Shown here: piece after piece, positions 23,531 to 33,328 of the stretch
How the letters are laid out: each line of letters opens with the position of its first letter
Position numbering within the stretch: position 1 is the first letter of the stretch
Assembly: GCA_934463265.1 (NCBI GenBank)
Contig: CAKSIU010000004.1
Coordinates: 1-64,000 of the forward strand
DNA: 64,000 nucleotides
Direction of reading: 5' to 3'
Origin: an uncultured Eubacteriales bacterium
GTDB taxonomy: Bacteria; Bacillota; Clostridia; Oscillospirales; Acutalibacteraceae
Made by a program: the position numbers and the translations under genes
The notes under the pieces: generated by a model
Seen by the model: only the letters and a program-made list of their open reading frames with translations
Told to the model about the DNA's origin: nothing
Databases searched by the model: none

Positions 23531-24457
23531 TTAACGAGAAAAATCTCCAACAATTTCCACTTCACACTCAAGAGCGATATTAGATTTTTCAAAAACGGTC
23601 GCTTTGATGTGGTCAATCAAATTAACAACATCCTCGCAGGTGGCATTTCCGGTATTAATTATAAAGCCGGAGTGCTTTTCGCTGACCATTGCTCCGCCGA
23701 TTTTTTTGCCTTTTAATCCACAGGTTTGAATCAAAGTTCCCGCGAAATTTCCAACCGGACGTTTAAAGACGCTTCCGGCATTTGGATACTCTAACGGCTG
23801 TTTTTCTTTACGTCTTGCAATAAATTCATTCATTTTTTCCTTTATATGTAACTTTTCACCTTTTTTTAATTCTAACCTTGCAGATAAAATAATTTCATCG
23901 ACCTGCTGGTAAATACTCTTTCGATAAGATAATTCCATTTCTTCGGCGCTTCGATTTATAATCTCGCCGGAAAATATTAGACTTTTTGCAGAGAGCATAA
24001 CATCTTTCATTTCGCTACCATAAGCCCCAGCGTTCATAAAAACAGCACCGCCTGCAGTTCCAGGAATTCCATAGGCAAACTCGAGTCCAGAAAGAGAATT
24101 TTGACACGCAAACGAACACAATTTAGAAATTAAAACTCCAGCTCCACATTCAATCGTATTGTCGTCGATTAATTTAATATTCGAAAATTCTCCGCCAAGT
24201 TTAATTACCGCACCTCGTATGCCTTTATCACTTATCAGTAAGTTCGAACCGTTTCCAATTACAAAAAAAGGAACGTTAAAATTGTTTAAAACCTCTATGA
24301 CTTTTGTTAAATCGCTTATATAATTGACCGTTATAAAAATGTCAGCATCGCCGCCTATTTTAAATGACGTGTGCTTAGACATTGGCTCGTTGCGCCAAAC
24401 GGTTAAATTAAAGTTTAAATCGGATATTGCCTTTATAACCTCATTATAATTACACAT
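23531..24457 (-). CDS. murB: UDP-N-acetylenolpyruvoylglucosamine reductase
   Basis: FAD enzyme that reduces UDP-GlcNAc-enolpyruvate to UDP-MurNAc with NADPH. The 308 residues include the FAD-binding GNGSNLLISD and GIPGTAGGAVFMNAGAYG motifs, SYRKSIYQ, and the NAGSVFKRP segment with the proton-donor Ser. The gene lies 35 nt after hprK in the same direction. GGAGG precedes the ATG at 24457. Confidence 0.96.
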   Translation of the reverse strand: MCNYNEVIKAISDLNFNLTVWRNEPMSKHTSFKIGGDADIFITVNYISDLTKVIEVLNNFNVPFFVIGNGSNLLISDKGIRGAVIKLGGEFSNIKLIDDNTIECGAGVLISKLCSFACQNSLSGLEFAYGIPGTAGGAVFMNAGAYGSEMKDVMLSAKSLIFSGEIINRSAEEMELSYRKSIYQQVDEIILSARLELKKGEKLHIKEKMNEFIARRKEKQPLEYPNAGSVFKRPVGNFAGTLIQTCGLKGKKIGGAMVSEKHSGFIINTGNATCEDVVNLIDHIKATVFEKSNIALECEVEIVGDFSR

Positions 24458-24492
24458 AAATCCTCCAAAAAAACAATTTTTTAGGCAAAAAT

Positions 24493-25461
24493 TTAGATAT
24501 TCAAAGAAATTTGATTGCTAGTTACGATATCATCGCCAGAATAATCCATTCCCAAGATATCGAGCAATTCTTTCGCCGCATTGTAACCCATTTTTTTCTG
24601 TCTATTATTCATAGCCGCAACTTCAACAATAATCGCTAAATTTCGTCCGGGCGTTACAGGAATGGTTACGATTGGAATTTTAACCCCTAAAATTTCTGTA
24701 TATTCATTTTCCATACCCATCCTGTCATAAATTTTAGAATCATCCCATAGTTCAAGATTAACAACCATGTCAATTTCTTGAGTTACCTTTATTGAGCCCA
24801 TACCAAAAATACGTCGAGCATTGATAATACCTACTCCGCGAAGTTCTATAAAATGTCGAATATTTTTAGGTGCAGAACCTTTTAATCTTTTGTCGTTCAG
24901 TTTTCTTATTTGAACCGCATCATCAGCCACGAGTCGATGTCCTCTTTGAATTAACTCGATGGCAGTTTCACTTTTTCCGACGCCGCTGTTTCCAGTGATA
25001 AATACTCCCTGCCCATAAACTTCAACAAGAACGCCGTGTCTGGTAATACGAGGAGCTAATTTTATATCAAGAAATTCAACAATATTCGCGATAAAATTTG
25101 AAGTAGTTTCTATGGTTCTTAAAACGGGAACGAAATTTTTCTTTGTAGCTTTAATAAGTTCCGGATATGGTTCAATATTTCTTGTAATTATGACGGCAGG
25201 TGGTTTATAAGAAAAGATACTGTCCAAAATTCTATAACGTTCATCAGCGCTTAAGCCCGACAGATACGAATTTTCTGTACGTCCCATTATAACTAATCTT
25301 GAATTGTTAAAAAAGTCAAAAAAGCCCGTAAGTTCAAGACCTAATCTGTTTACGTCCTTTTCAGAAATCAAAATTTTATCGGGGTCATCCGGCATAAACA
25401 CAATATTTAACGACAGTTCATTTATAATATGGGTTAAAGATACTGAAAAATTACTTGCCAC
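24493..25461 (-). CDS. hprK: HPr kinase/phosphorylase
   Basis: Phosphorylates or dephosphorylates Ser46 of HPr, the master switch of carbon catabolite control in Firmicutes. The 322 residues show Walker A GNSGVGKSE (~156-164) and the family signature IELRGVGIINARRIFG. The start is GTG at 25461, with AGGTGG upstream. It leads a hprK-murB-(whiA) run, a conserved clostridial arrangement. Confidence 0.96.
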   Translation of the reverse strand: MASNFSVSLTHIINELSLNIVFMPDDPDKILISEKDVNRLGLELTGFFDFFNNSRLVIMGRTENSYLSGLSADERYRILDSIFSYKPPAVIITRNIEPYPELIKATKKNFVPVLRTIETTSNFIANIVEFLDIKLAPRITRHGVLVEVYGQGVFITGNSGVGKSETAIELIQRGHRLVADDAVQIRKLNDKRLKGSAPKNIRHFIELRGVGIINARRIFGMGSIKVTQEIDMVVNLELWDDSKIYDRMGMENEYTEILGVKIPIVTIPVTPGRNLAIIVEVAAMNNRQKKMGYNAAKELLDILGMDYSGDDIVTSNQISLNI

Positions 25462-25552
25462 TGATTATTCAGCCACCTATCTGCATGATTATAATTATAA
25501 TTTTATTATAATGTATCGACAAATTATTTGCAAGAATATCTCCAAATTTAAT

Positions 25553-26668
25553 TTAATAAACCAAACTGCTTATTTTTTGATTTGAACCCATATACCGAGT
25601 TTTTGTGCTAACGCTGACATTATAATCCGCTGATTGAATAATATTTTTTATTTGATTTAAGTTAGTTTTAAAGAATTTAGCGTCCGAATTCATAATATAT
25701 CGGTGAAAATTAAATATATCGCAGCCGTACTTGTTTATACAAAAATTAATCGTATTCTCCGTCAAGCTGGTTAACCTGTTTTTAAGCGCTGACTTTATTT
25801 CCGCGCTCTGATTTATGCTATCCGAGCCGTACAAGTCTAAATTCAAGTCTAAATTTATGTTAAAAATCGGTTTATTATTTTTTATTCCCACGTTAACATT
25901 AGATTTTGATTGGCTTATTCTATAAGAAATTGTATCATCATTTAATTTTGTGCTGTCGGAGAGATTTTTAGCTTTTCCGTAAATTAAAAGCACACCTTTA
26001 GAAACATCTTCGTCTAAAATATCTGTCAATTTGTCCGACTTAAACAGCGCAATTTTTTGACAACTAACCTTTTCTTTATCATATTCAATATACCAAACTT
26101 TTGCCGCTTTTAATTCATTATTAATGTCACTTAACAGATATCTTACACTTGATTGAATGGCATCGTTACTTTCTTTGCCGATATTTGTTATCGCAAAAAT
26201 ATCTTCTGAGTTGATGATTTTGCAGGTTCCCTCCGCAAAAAATATATCTTTTGCAGTACAGTTTGAAACTAAAACTTCTACAGTCGGGCGGAGCTTATGA
26301 TTTGTAGAAAAAAATGTTATGATATCGCTTATTCCCTCTTTAGCCGTTTCTCCACCGATTATTAAGACCATCGCATGAGAATATAATATTTTTTTTCCAC
26401 TCTGATTTTCGATGTTATTAACAGCGTCAATTAAAGTTTTAGCCTTTGTATTTATGCTCATTATGCTTTTTTTCTCATCTTTAGAGTCTGCTTCCGACGT
26501 ATTTTGCGTATTTAAAGTCTGTAAAGTTAATTCGTACATATCATCAGTTTTATCAACACCGATTCCATAAACTATCAGCTGTTCGTCGAGCCCCGAAACT
26601 TTACTGCACCCACCTAGAAAACACATCAAAAAAAGTTCGGACAAAATAATTATTTTCTTAATTTTCAT
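25553..26668 (-). CDS. gerC: Ger(x)C-family spore germination lipoprotein (GerAC type)
   Basis: The C subunit of a nutrient germinant receptor in the spore inner membrane, 371 residues. The N-terminal signal ends in a lipobox-like LMCFLGGCS, so Cys21 is the likely lipidated residue. The family motifs VYGIGVDKTDD and YSHAMVLIIGGETAKEG follow. It overlaps the B subunit gene by 4 nt (ATGA). It is the last gene of the A-B-C operon. Confidence 0.92.
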   Translation of the reverse strand: MKIKKIIILSELFLMCFLGGCSKVSGLDEQLIVYGIGVDKTDDMYELTLQTLNTQNTSEADSKDEKKSIMSINTKAKTLIDAVNNIENQSGKKILYSHAMVLIIGGETAKEGISDIITFFSTNHKLRPTVEVLVSNCTAKDIFFAEGTCKIINSEDIFAITNIGKESNDAIQSSVRYLLSDINNELKAAKVWYIEYDKEKVSCQKIALFKSDKLTDILDEDVSKGVLLIYGKAKNLSDSTKLNDDTISYRISQSKSNVNVGIKNNKPIFNINLDLNLDLYGSDSINQSAEIKSALKNRLTSLTENTINFCINKYGCDIFNFHRYIMNSDAKFFKTNLNQIKNIIQSADYNVSVSTKTRYMGSNQKISSLVY

Positions 26669-27750
26669 TTCGTAATATCCTCTTTTATCCGTAATTTATG
26701 CTTTATTAAAATTATCATCGGAATTACAAATGCGGTTAAAAAAGTAAACGCGAATATAAAATTTGTGTCGTAAAAGAAGTATGACACTTCCTTAAATTTA
26801 GGTAAAATTAAACTTATAACAAGTATCAGAAAATCTCCTGAAACGATTATTATTTTGCTTTTTTCTTCTCCGAAAAGCCGCTTCATTACCAAAAAAAACG
26901 CTAATAAAAATAATGAAACCGTTATAAATAATCCAGATGTGAAAATTCCAAGATAAATCGCGTCTAAACGTTTAAAAACACCAATTTCCGCTACGCTTGT
27001 GGCTGTATAAATAGGAAAGCTTTGCATTTTTAAATAATCTCCCAAAGCTCCGGTTACAATCACAACCACGAAAATAAATAATATATAAATTACTACATTT
27101 GTAGTAAACAACGTTTTTTTCAAATTTCCTTTAGCAAATGGCATAATTACCGCTGCAAGAGGAATATAAAAAGACAGCGAAACCAAATATACTGTACCAT
27201 TGATTGCGTCATCGATTCCGCTAAATAATAAAGGCGAATAGTTCATCCTGTCAATTTGGGGAAGCAACGTAATAATAATAAATATTATAGATGCGCATAC
27301 GATGAATAAAATTATAGTGCAGGCTCTGGCTAGACCTTCAATACCTTTACACGCCGCATACGATGCTGCTAAAACTACGCATAGTGACAGCATAAAAAGA
27401 GAAATATCAGGATTTACGACGTCGCGAACAAAAATATTAAACAGCGATAACGTATAACAACAAGCAAAAAGATAATATAGTCCGTAAACTATTAAGAATA
27501 GAACACCTATTTTTTTAAAATTTACAGCGCAATTATCTGCAATATTCATCGTAGGATTAAGCCTATAAAGTTTGTATATTGGAAGTATAAATACGCAGTT
27601 TATAAAAAATGCCACCACAGCGGATACAATATGGTCCCACATATTGTTACTTTTGGCCATAGGCAGATTGTAGGTTATTCCGATTATTATGCTGCTTAAA
27701 AACAACAACGAGAATAATTGTTGCGCGGTTATTATATTTCTTCGTTCCAT
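26665..27750 (-). CDS. gerB: Spore germination permease (GerAB type)
   Basis: The B subunit of the germinant receptor, 361 residues, with ten predicted membrane helices and the APC-superfamily fold. It binds the germinant in characterised receptors. AAGGAG lies before the ATG at 27750. It is 17 nt downstream of the A subunit gene and overlaps the C subunit gene, so the three are cotranscribed. Confidence 0.92.
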   Translation of the reverse strand: MERRNIITAQQLFSLLFLSSIIIGITYNLPMAKSNNMWDHIVSAVVAFFINCVFILPIYKLYRLNPTMNIADNCAVNFKKIGVLFLIVYGLYYLFACCYTLSLFNIFVRDVVNPDISLFMLSLCVVLAASYAACKGIEGLARACTIILFIVCASIIFIIITLLPQIDRMNYSPLLFSGIDDAINGTVYLVSLSFYIPLAAVIMPFAKGNLKKTLFTTNVVIYILFIFVVVIVTGALGDYLKMQSFPIYTATSVAEIGVFKRLDAIYLGIFTSGLFITVSLFLLAFFLVMKRLFGEEKSKIIIVSGDFLILVISLILPKFKEVSYFFYDTNFIFAFTFLTAFVIPMIILIKHKLRIKEDITK

Positions 27751-27767
27751 TGCAGACTCCTTATTAA

Positions 27768-29297
27768 TTAATGCGGCATATTTTGTATGTTTTCGTCTTT
27801 TCTTGAAAGCGTTTTCCAGCCGGCTCTCATCATAACATCTCTCAAACTGTAAAAATTAAACGGTGCTATCGGCGCTACAAATGGAATTCCAAAATTTGAT
27901 TTAGCGCAGATATTTACAATTAAAACTGAAAATAACAGCATTACACCCCAAATTCCAAGAATTCCACCGACTAAAATGAAAATAAGTCGCAAAAGAGCGG
28001 TAGGTTCATAAAGATTCGGAATAACATAAGATGAAATTGCAGTTAGCGCTACAACCATAAGTGTTGGCGCACCGATTAACCCTGCATTTACTGCAGTTTC
28101 GCCGATTACCAAACCTCCCACTATGCTTACCGCGTGACCAAGTGGACGTGGCAAACGTAATCCGGCTTCTCGCATGATTTCGTAAATAAAGTGAATAATT
28201 AAAGTTTCCAACATTAACGGAAACGGCGTGCCAGCTATTGCATATGCGATTTTGCTTATTAATCTGTCCGGAAAAACCTCCGGATTAAACACAGCTAAAG
28301 CGACGTACAAGCCAGGTAATAACGTCGATATAAAAAATGAAATGTATTTTAGCCACCTTGTCAACGTTGCAAAATATGGACGTTCTGCGTAGTCGTCGAT
28401 TGTTTGAAAGTTTTCTACAAATAAATACGGAACAATCAGCGCAGTGGGAGTTCCGTCCACTAAAATTGCTATTCTGCCCTCCGCTATTTTTCCGCAAACT
28501 GTATCTGGTCTTTCTGAAAAACCTACGCTGCTAAAAAAGGATAAGTCACGCTTTTCCTCAAGATAAGGTATTAAATATTCTGCAGCCAAGACGTTTTTTA
28601 AGTTTATTTTTGAAATTTTTCGTTTAAGTTCTTTCAAAATTTTGTTAGAAACAGTTCCGTTTATATAGCACAAGCATATGTCAGTTTGACTTGTCTCGCC
28701 TACGGATAAAAATTCAAATTTAAGCTTAGGATTTTTTATTCGTCTTCTGATTAAAGTTAAATTTATTCTAACCGCTTCTACAAAGCCTTCTTTAGAACCT
28801 TTTTGCATTACTTCTGTTTCTGGCTCTGCAATACTTCTAAAATTAAAGCCTTGCACGCCTATAGCTAAAGCTTTTTCGCAGCCGTTAAACATTAAAAGTG
28901 CAAAACCGGACATCACAAATTTAAACGCATCTTCAAAAGTTGCAACTTCAACCTGTTCGCTGACTGTTAAAATATTATTTTTTATATATTCAAATTTTTC
29001 ATGACCGGATAAATCTTCCTGACCAAACGCATATACTATTGGGTTAAGGACGCTGTTTGCAAACGTTTCTTTATTTATCATGCCTTCCATCGTGATGATT
29101 GCTGCGTTTGTATTTAGCACTTTTATAGGCCTTATTGTTAAATCGGCACTCTCGTCGAATGATTTTTTAAAATATTCAAGATTTTTATCTAACGAGGCCG
29201 ACAATACTTGTTTCTTCTCTTTTTTATCAACTTTAGTCGCTTCTGCTTCGTATTTTGTTAAAAAATTTTTAAAAAAATTTAACATAGGCAACTTCAT
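27768..29297 (-). CDS. gerA: Spore germination protein, GerA type A subunit
   Basis: The A subunit of the germinant receptor, 509 residues. A large soluble N-terminal domain (~1-300) is followed by about five membrane helices including the RLPRPLGHAVSIVGGLVIGETAVNAGLIGAPTL-region hallmark (~385-415) and the IAPFNFYSLRD tail. The start could be ATG 29297 or, more likely, TTG 29291, because GGGGAG abuts the ATG. Sigma-G control is expected from the family; no clear sigma-G site was found. Confidence 0.93.
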   Translation of the reverse strand: MKLPMLNFFKNFLTKYEAEATKVDKKEKKQVLSASLDKNLEYFKKSFDESADLTIRPIKVLNTNAAIITMEGMINKETFANSVLNPIVYAFGQEDLSGHEKFEYIKNNILTVSEQVEVATFEDAFKFVMSGFALLMFNGCEKALAIGVQGFNFRSIAEPETEVMQKGSKEGFVEAVRINLTLIRRRIKNPKLKFEFLSVGETSQTDICLCYINGTVSNKILKELKRKISKINLKNVLAAEYLIPYLEEKRDLSFFSSVGFSERPDTVCGKIAEGRIAILVDGTPTALIVPYLFVENFQTIDDYAERPYFATLTRWLKYISFFISTLLPGLYVALAVFNPEVFPDRLISKIAYAIAGTPFPLMLETLIIHFIYEIMREAGLRLPRPLGHAVSIVGGLVIGETAVNAGLIGAPTLMVVALTAISSYVIPNLYEPTALLRLIFILVGGILGIWGVMLLFSVLIVNICAKSNFGIPFVAPIAPFNFYSLRDVMMRAGWKTLSRKDENIQNMPH

Positions 29298-29391
29298 CTC
29301 CCCTATGTTAATTTTTGTCTTGTTTTTCTTAATTTATACAGTTTTGCATATTTTTGATAAACTTTGGTAAAAATAAGTTCGGTGATAAATT

Positions 29392-30069
29392 ATGATAGTT
29401 TCATTAATAAGGACGCTTGTTTTGTATATTCTTATAATTTTGGCAATTAGACTTATGGGGAAGCGTCAAATAAGTGATTTGCAAACTTCTGAACTCGTGG
29501 TTACTTTTTTAATTTCCAACATTGCGTCGATTCCCATGCAAAATTCCAGCATACCGTTGTTTACCGGACTTATTCCCATAATTATATTAATTGTCTGCGA
29601 AATTGTTTTATCCAGCATTATGTTAAAAAGCTGCAAGTTTCGAAAATTTATCTGCGGTAGCCCTGTTGTGATTATAAATCACGGAAAAATTGATCAAAAA
29701 GTTATGCGAGAACTCCGTATGAGTACCGAGGATTTATTTGAACAACTGCGTCAACTTGATGTTTTTAATCTGGAAGATGTTGAGTTTGCAATAATAGAAA
29801 CAAACGGGCAGATGAGCATAATGAAAAAACCAAACAAACAGCAAGTTGATGCTAGTATGCTTGGTTTAAATCCACCGTCGCAGGAGCTAGAAACAGTTGT
29901 AATTAGTGATGGTGAAATTTCTGAATCTTCGCTTTCTTTATGTAATTTGTCGAAAAAATGGCTCAAGAATGTTCTAAATAGAAAACATTTAAAATTAAAG
30001 GATGTATTCATTATGACGGCGGACAGCAACGAAAATTTTAACATTATAAAAAAAGAGGATTTAAAATGA
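29392..30069 (+). CDS. YetF/DUF421 membrane protein
   Basis: A 225-residue protein with three N-terminal membrane helices (~5-80) and two small cytoplasmic YetF domains. Motifs: RLMGKRQISDLQTSELVVTFLISN, IINHGKIDQKVMRELRMS and LEDVEFAIIETNGQMS. In spore-formers these proteins are linked to membrane integrity and spore germination. It overlaps the next gene by 4 nt (ATGA), and such pairing with DUF4363 is common in Clostridia. Confidence 0.9.
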   Translation: MIVSLIRTLVLYILIILAIRLMGKRQISDLQTSELVVTFLISNIASIPMQNSSIPLFTGLIPIIILIVCEIVLSSIMLKSCKFRKFICGSPVVIINHGKIDQKVMRELRMSTEDLFEQLRQLDVFNLEDVEFAIIETNGQMSIMKKPNKQQVDASMLGLNPPSQELETVVISDGEISESSLSLCNLSKKWLKNVLNRKHLKLKDVFIMTADSNENFNIIKKEDLK

Positions 30070-30446
30070 AACGTTTTATTACAGCTATGGTTTTGTTGGT
30101 AATTACAGTTTCTGCGTGCATTGCCGAAACAATTTTCCTCAACAATACAGTTGCTTCGTTCACGCAAGACATAGACAATGCAATGCTAGAAGCTTCAAAT
30201 GAAAATTTAGACTCCGCAATGCAGATAACCGACGATATAACCAGTCGTTGGCAAGAGCAGCAACCTTTTATATCCACATTCATTAATCACGAGCGCTTAG
30301 AAGAAATTGCACAGTCAATAATCAGTATGAAAATCAATCTTTTTAAAGGTCAAATTGAGGATTTTTTTGTTGAAGGCGAAGTGGCTAAAACTCAGCTCAA
30401 CGACCTAAAAGATACGGAATTCCCTTCTATTGAAAATATTTTATGA
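30066..30446 (+). CDS. DUF4363 protein
   Basis: A 126-residue protein with a signal-anchor (5-25) and a short helical outside domain with the SRWQEQQPFISTFINHERLEEI motif of DUF4363. It overlaps the YetF-like gene and is its usual partner. Function unknown; probably works with YetF in the membrane. Confidence 0.85.
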   Translation: MKRFITAMVLLVITVSACIAETIFLNNTVASFTQDIDNAMLEASNENLDSAMQITDDITSRWQEQQPFISTFINHERLEEIAQSIISMKINLFKGQIEDFFVEGEVAKTQLNDLKDTEFPSIENIL

Positions 30447-30456
30447 AAATAAAATT

Positions 30457-31245
30457 TTAGCTAGCGCTTTTCATTTGCAGACGTAATTTATCCGATATCA
30501 TTGCTATAAATTCACTATTTGTTGGCTTCCCTCTGCCGTTATGTATCGTGTAGCCAAAGTAAGAATTTAAAATATCGATATCGCCTCTGTCCCACGCCAC
30601 TTCTATTGCATGACGGATTGCTCGTTCTACTCTTGACGACGTGGTAGAAAATCTTTTTGCGACAGATGGATATAATTGTTTAGTTACGGCATTTATTATC
30701 TCCGGATTTTCTACCGACATAACGATGGAATCTCTTAAATAATGATATCCTTTTATATGTGCGGGAACCCCGATTTGATGCAAGATTTCGGTGACTTTAA
30801 ATTCTATTCCTATACCTTTATCCAAAAGTTTATTAGAAATTGGAATTGCCTTTTCTGTGTTTAATTTTTGCATATCGTTTAATAAATCCAAAATTCTTTC
30901 AGCTAAATTATTTACGTCGAAAGGCTTCAATACAAAATATGCAGCTCCCGCTGATAAGGCTTCCTTTTCTAGCATCGGACTGTTAAAGTTCGACATGACT
31001 ACAAATATTGGCTTTTTTGAATTTTCTTCAGAAATAGATTTCATTACACCTATTGCATCAAGTTTTGGCATAAATAAATCCATTATTACAACATCCGGCG
31101 AATATTTTTTTATCGATTCTAAAACTGTAAAGCCGTCTTTTTGAATAATTTTACTGCTTATACCCAATTTTTCGAACACTGACGTTGATTCTCGATTAAG
31201 TTCTTCAGATTCTTCTGCAATTAGTAGTTTAACAAGATTTCCCAT
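30457..31245 (-). CDS. spo0A: Stage 0 sporulation protein A, master regulator
   Basis: Response regulator that commits the cell to sporulation. The 262 residues have a receiver domain (~6-122) with the phosphoacceptor Asp in VVIMDLFMP and the Lys in VLKPFD, a linker and the DNA-binding domain with the SRVERAIRHAIEVAWDRGD recognition helix (~207-225). The usual acidic pair DD of the receiver is EE here (IAEESEE). It has its own promoter at 31280-31308 and lies just downstream of spoIVB, a conserved order. Confidence 0.97.
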   Translation of the reverse strand: MGNLVKLLIAEESEELNRESTSVFEKLGISSKIIQKDGFTVLESIKKYSPDVVIMDLFMPKLDAIGVMKSISEENSKKPIFVVMSNFNSPMLEKEALSAGAAYFVLKPFDVNNLAERILDLLNDMQKLNTEKAIPISNKLLDKGIGIEFKVTEILHQIGVPAHIKGYHYLRDSIVMSVENPEIINAVTKQLYPSVAKRFSTTSSRVERAIRHAIEVAWDRGDIDILNSYFGYTIHNGRGKPTNSEFIAMISDKLRLQMKSAS

Positions 31246-31279
31246 GTTTTTTCCTCCAGTTATTATTTATCGTATCCAT

Positions 31280-31308
31280 ATATTACCATATAAAATTTAA
31301 ATTGGCAA
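31280..31308 (-). promoter_or_regulatory. Sigma-A promoter of spo0A
   Basis: On the minus strand TTGCCA (31303-31308), 17 nt, TAATAT (31280-31285). No clear 0A box was spotted. Confidence 0.6.
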
Positions 31309-31362
31309 GACTTTCCAAATAAAAAATTCAAATTTGTTACCTACGATAAAATTTTAGATTAT

Positions 31363-32595
31363 TTAGGAGATTTTTTTATAATCAGTGTCGTTTGAATTTT
31401 GTATCTTAGAAATCATGTTTTCAGCAAAAATTGCATAGCCTTTCTGCGGATCGTTTACAAATACGTGTGTAATCGCACCTACAAGCATTCCGTTTTGAAT
31501 TATTGGACTTCCGCTCATTCCCTGAATTATTCCTCCGGTTTGATTTAACAGTTTTTCATCAGTTATTTTTATTATCATGTTTTTGCTTGCCTGCTCTTCA
31601 TTATAATTTATATGCACGATATCAATATCATAATATTCTGGAGTTGAACCGAAAATTGTCGTTAAAATTTGAGCTTTTCCCTGCTTTACTTGTTGTTTCA
31701 TTGCAACGGGTAGAGCTTCGTTTTGAGATATTGAAGCATTAAATCTTCCGTAAACTCCGCTGTAAGTGTTTTCTGTAAGTATTCCTATCGGTTCACACTC
31801 AATAAAGTACGCTTTCAGTTCGCCGGGATTTCCTCGCATACCTTTTGAAATTCCATTAATATTTACTTTTATTATATCTCCGTGCGACAATGGCAATAAT
31901 TCTCCCGTGTCCACATCGCAAATTCCATGCCCCAGACCTCCAAAGATTTTAGTTTTTTCGTACCAAAATGTAACCGTACCAATTCCTGCAGAACTGTCTC
32001 TTACCCAAATCCCAAGTTTATAAATATTATCAGTATCGCATTTTATCGGTTTAATATTGGTTTCGTACCTAATTCCGTTTCGGATAACTTCGGCAAAAAG
32101 TTCATTACCATTGCTAGCCTCAACCAGTTTTATAAGTTCTTCATTGCTGTTTACTTCCTGACTATTTATATTTAGGATTATGTCTCCTTTTTGCAAACCT
32201 GCTTTTTTTGCCGGATTAAAAATGCCTTCATTTGTTTTTATATCAGATATTCCAACAATAATGACACCCTTTGTAAATAACTTTATGCCAAATGGATTTC
32301 CTCCTGGAACTACATAAACGTCGTCAATTTTTTCTATACTGACCTTCTTTATGGGAATTATATTCATAAATAAAATATTTGCGTCGAAACTAGGCTGGAT
32401 ATTTCCCTTAGAAACAGGCTTTATTGTAGATTTTTCACTTGTATCAATAGAAATATGCTTTTTTATGTCAGCAGTACACGCAGATGTAATTTTATAATTG
32501 TTCGGTAAGTACGACGCTGTAACTTCACAAAAGCTCAAAATAAAACAAGCTACGATACTTGCAAAAATTGATAATCCTTTAAAAAATTTTTTCAA
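31363..32595 (-). CDS. spoIVB: SpoIVB peptidase
   Basis: Secreted serine peptidase (S55) that signals from forespore to mother cell by cleaving SpoIVFA, releasing pro-sigma-K processing. About 410 residues: signal-anchor (~5-27), PDZ domain (~95-175), and the S55 domain with His in GGLGHGICD and the active Ser in GMSGSPIIQNG. The start is TTG at 32595 (GGAGGTG 6 nt upstream); the in-frame ATG at 32640 lacks a site. Confidence 0.95.
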   Translation of the reverse strand: MKKFFKGLSIFASIVACFILSFCEVTASYLPNNYKITSACTADIKKHISIDTSEKSTIKPVSKGNIQPSFDANILFMNIIPIKKVSIEKIDDVYVVPGGNPFGIKLFTKGVIIVGISDIKTNEGIFNPAKKAGLQKGDIILNINSQEVNSNEELIKLVEASNGNELFAEVIRNGIRYETNIKPIKCDTDNIYKLGIWVRDSSAGIGTVTFWYEKTKIFGGLGHGICDVDTGELLPLSHGDIIKVNINGISKGMRGNPGELKAYFIECEPIGILTENTYSGVYGRFNASISQNEALPVAMKQQVKQGKAQILTTIFGSTPEYYDIDIVHINYNEEQASKNMIIKITDEKLLNQTGGIIQGMSGSPIIQNGMLVGAITHVFVNDPQKGYAIFAENMISKIQNSNDTDYKKIS

Positions 32596-32680
32596 AATTT
32601 TCACCTCCAACACTCTAATTATAATTTTCCACGTTATCATTTTTTTATTTTGTTAAATGTTAGCGTATCTACCAAATAAA

Positions 32681-32710
32681 AAAAGATTAGCAATAAACGC
32701 TAATCTTTTT
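32681..32710 (-). terminator. Terminator of the CD1247-like gene
   Basis: Stem AAAAGATTAGC/GCTAATCTTTT with a 7-nt loop, T runs on both strands, so it can work in either direction. Confidence 0.75.
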
Positions 32711-32739
32711 TCAAAAATTTATTTTAAACTTAAGTCTAT

Positions 32740-33234
32740 CTAACAAGTACATTCTGGTTCACAATTGCAAGTTGGTTCGCATTCACAAGTTGACTCACAA
32801 TTACATTCAGGCTCACAGTCGCAGTTGTCTCCACAGTCACATTTTCCACTTAAAGATAGTCCATCCAAATCAAATTCCAAATTTTCGCCGCAGTTCGGAC
32901 ATTCAATTCCACCGTCTAAAAGAATAGGTTCAGAAACGCAAACAGTTTCATTGCAGGTAGGACAAGTTACTTCATAAAAAACCTCATCCTCTTCATCACA
33001 ACAATCGCATTCTTCTTCGTAAAAATCTTCCTCTAAAGCGCAAAGATCTTCATCTATTTCATCAACTTGATCGGCCAAATCGTCATAGCCCTCTTCTAAA
33101 TCCGAAACAGAAAGAGTAATGTCATCGAGCAGTTCAACGATTGCGGACAAAACTTTTACCTCTGGTTTAGATTTATCGAGTTCTAATCCTTCTACGAGCC
33201 CCTTAACATAAGCCAATTTTTCAGTAATAGTCAT
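32740..33234 (-). CDS. CD1247-domain protein with zinc ribbon and cysteine-repeat tail
   Basis: A 164-residue acidic protein. The N-terminal ~70 residues match the clostridial CD1247 domain (KLAYVKGLVEGLELD, then an acidic coiled stretch). A C4 zinc-ribbon follows (CPTCNETVCV...CPNCGENL, ~91-119). The last ~34 residues are a Cys-rich repeat of C-x-C pairs separated by acidic/Pro residues (CDCGDNCDCEPECNC and on), 15 Cys in all. This tail is unusual and looks metal-binding. GGGAGG precedes the ATG. Function unknown. Confidence 0.75.
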   Translation of the reverse strand: MTITEKLAYVKGLVEGLELDKSKPEVKVLSAIVELLDDITLSVSDLEEGYDDLADQVDEIDEDLCALEEDFYEEECDCCDEEDEVFYEVTCPTCNETVCVSEPILLDGGIECPNCGENLEFDLDGLSLSGKCDCGDNCDCEPECNCESTCECEPTCNCEPECTC

Positions 33235-33328
33235 AATACTTGTACCTCCCTAAAATAAAGATTTATATCTATACTAATTTTACCGCAAATAAAAGAAATA
33301 TTACAGCGAAACTAGCATTTAACAAAAA

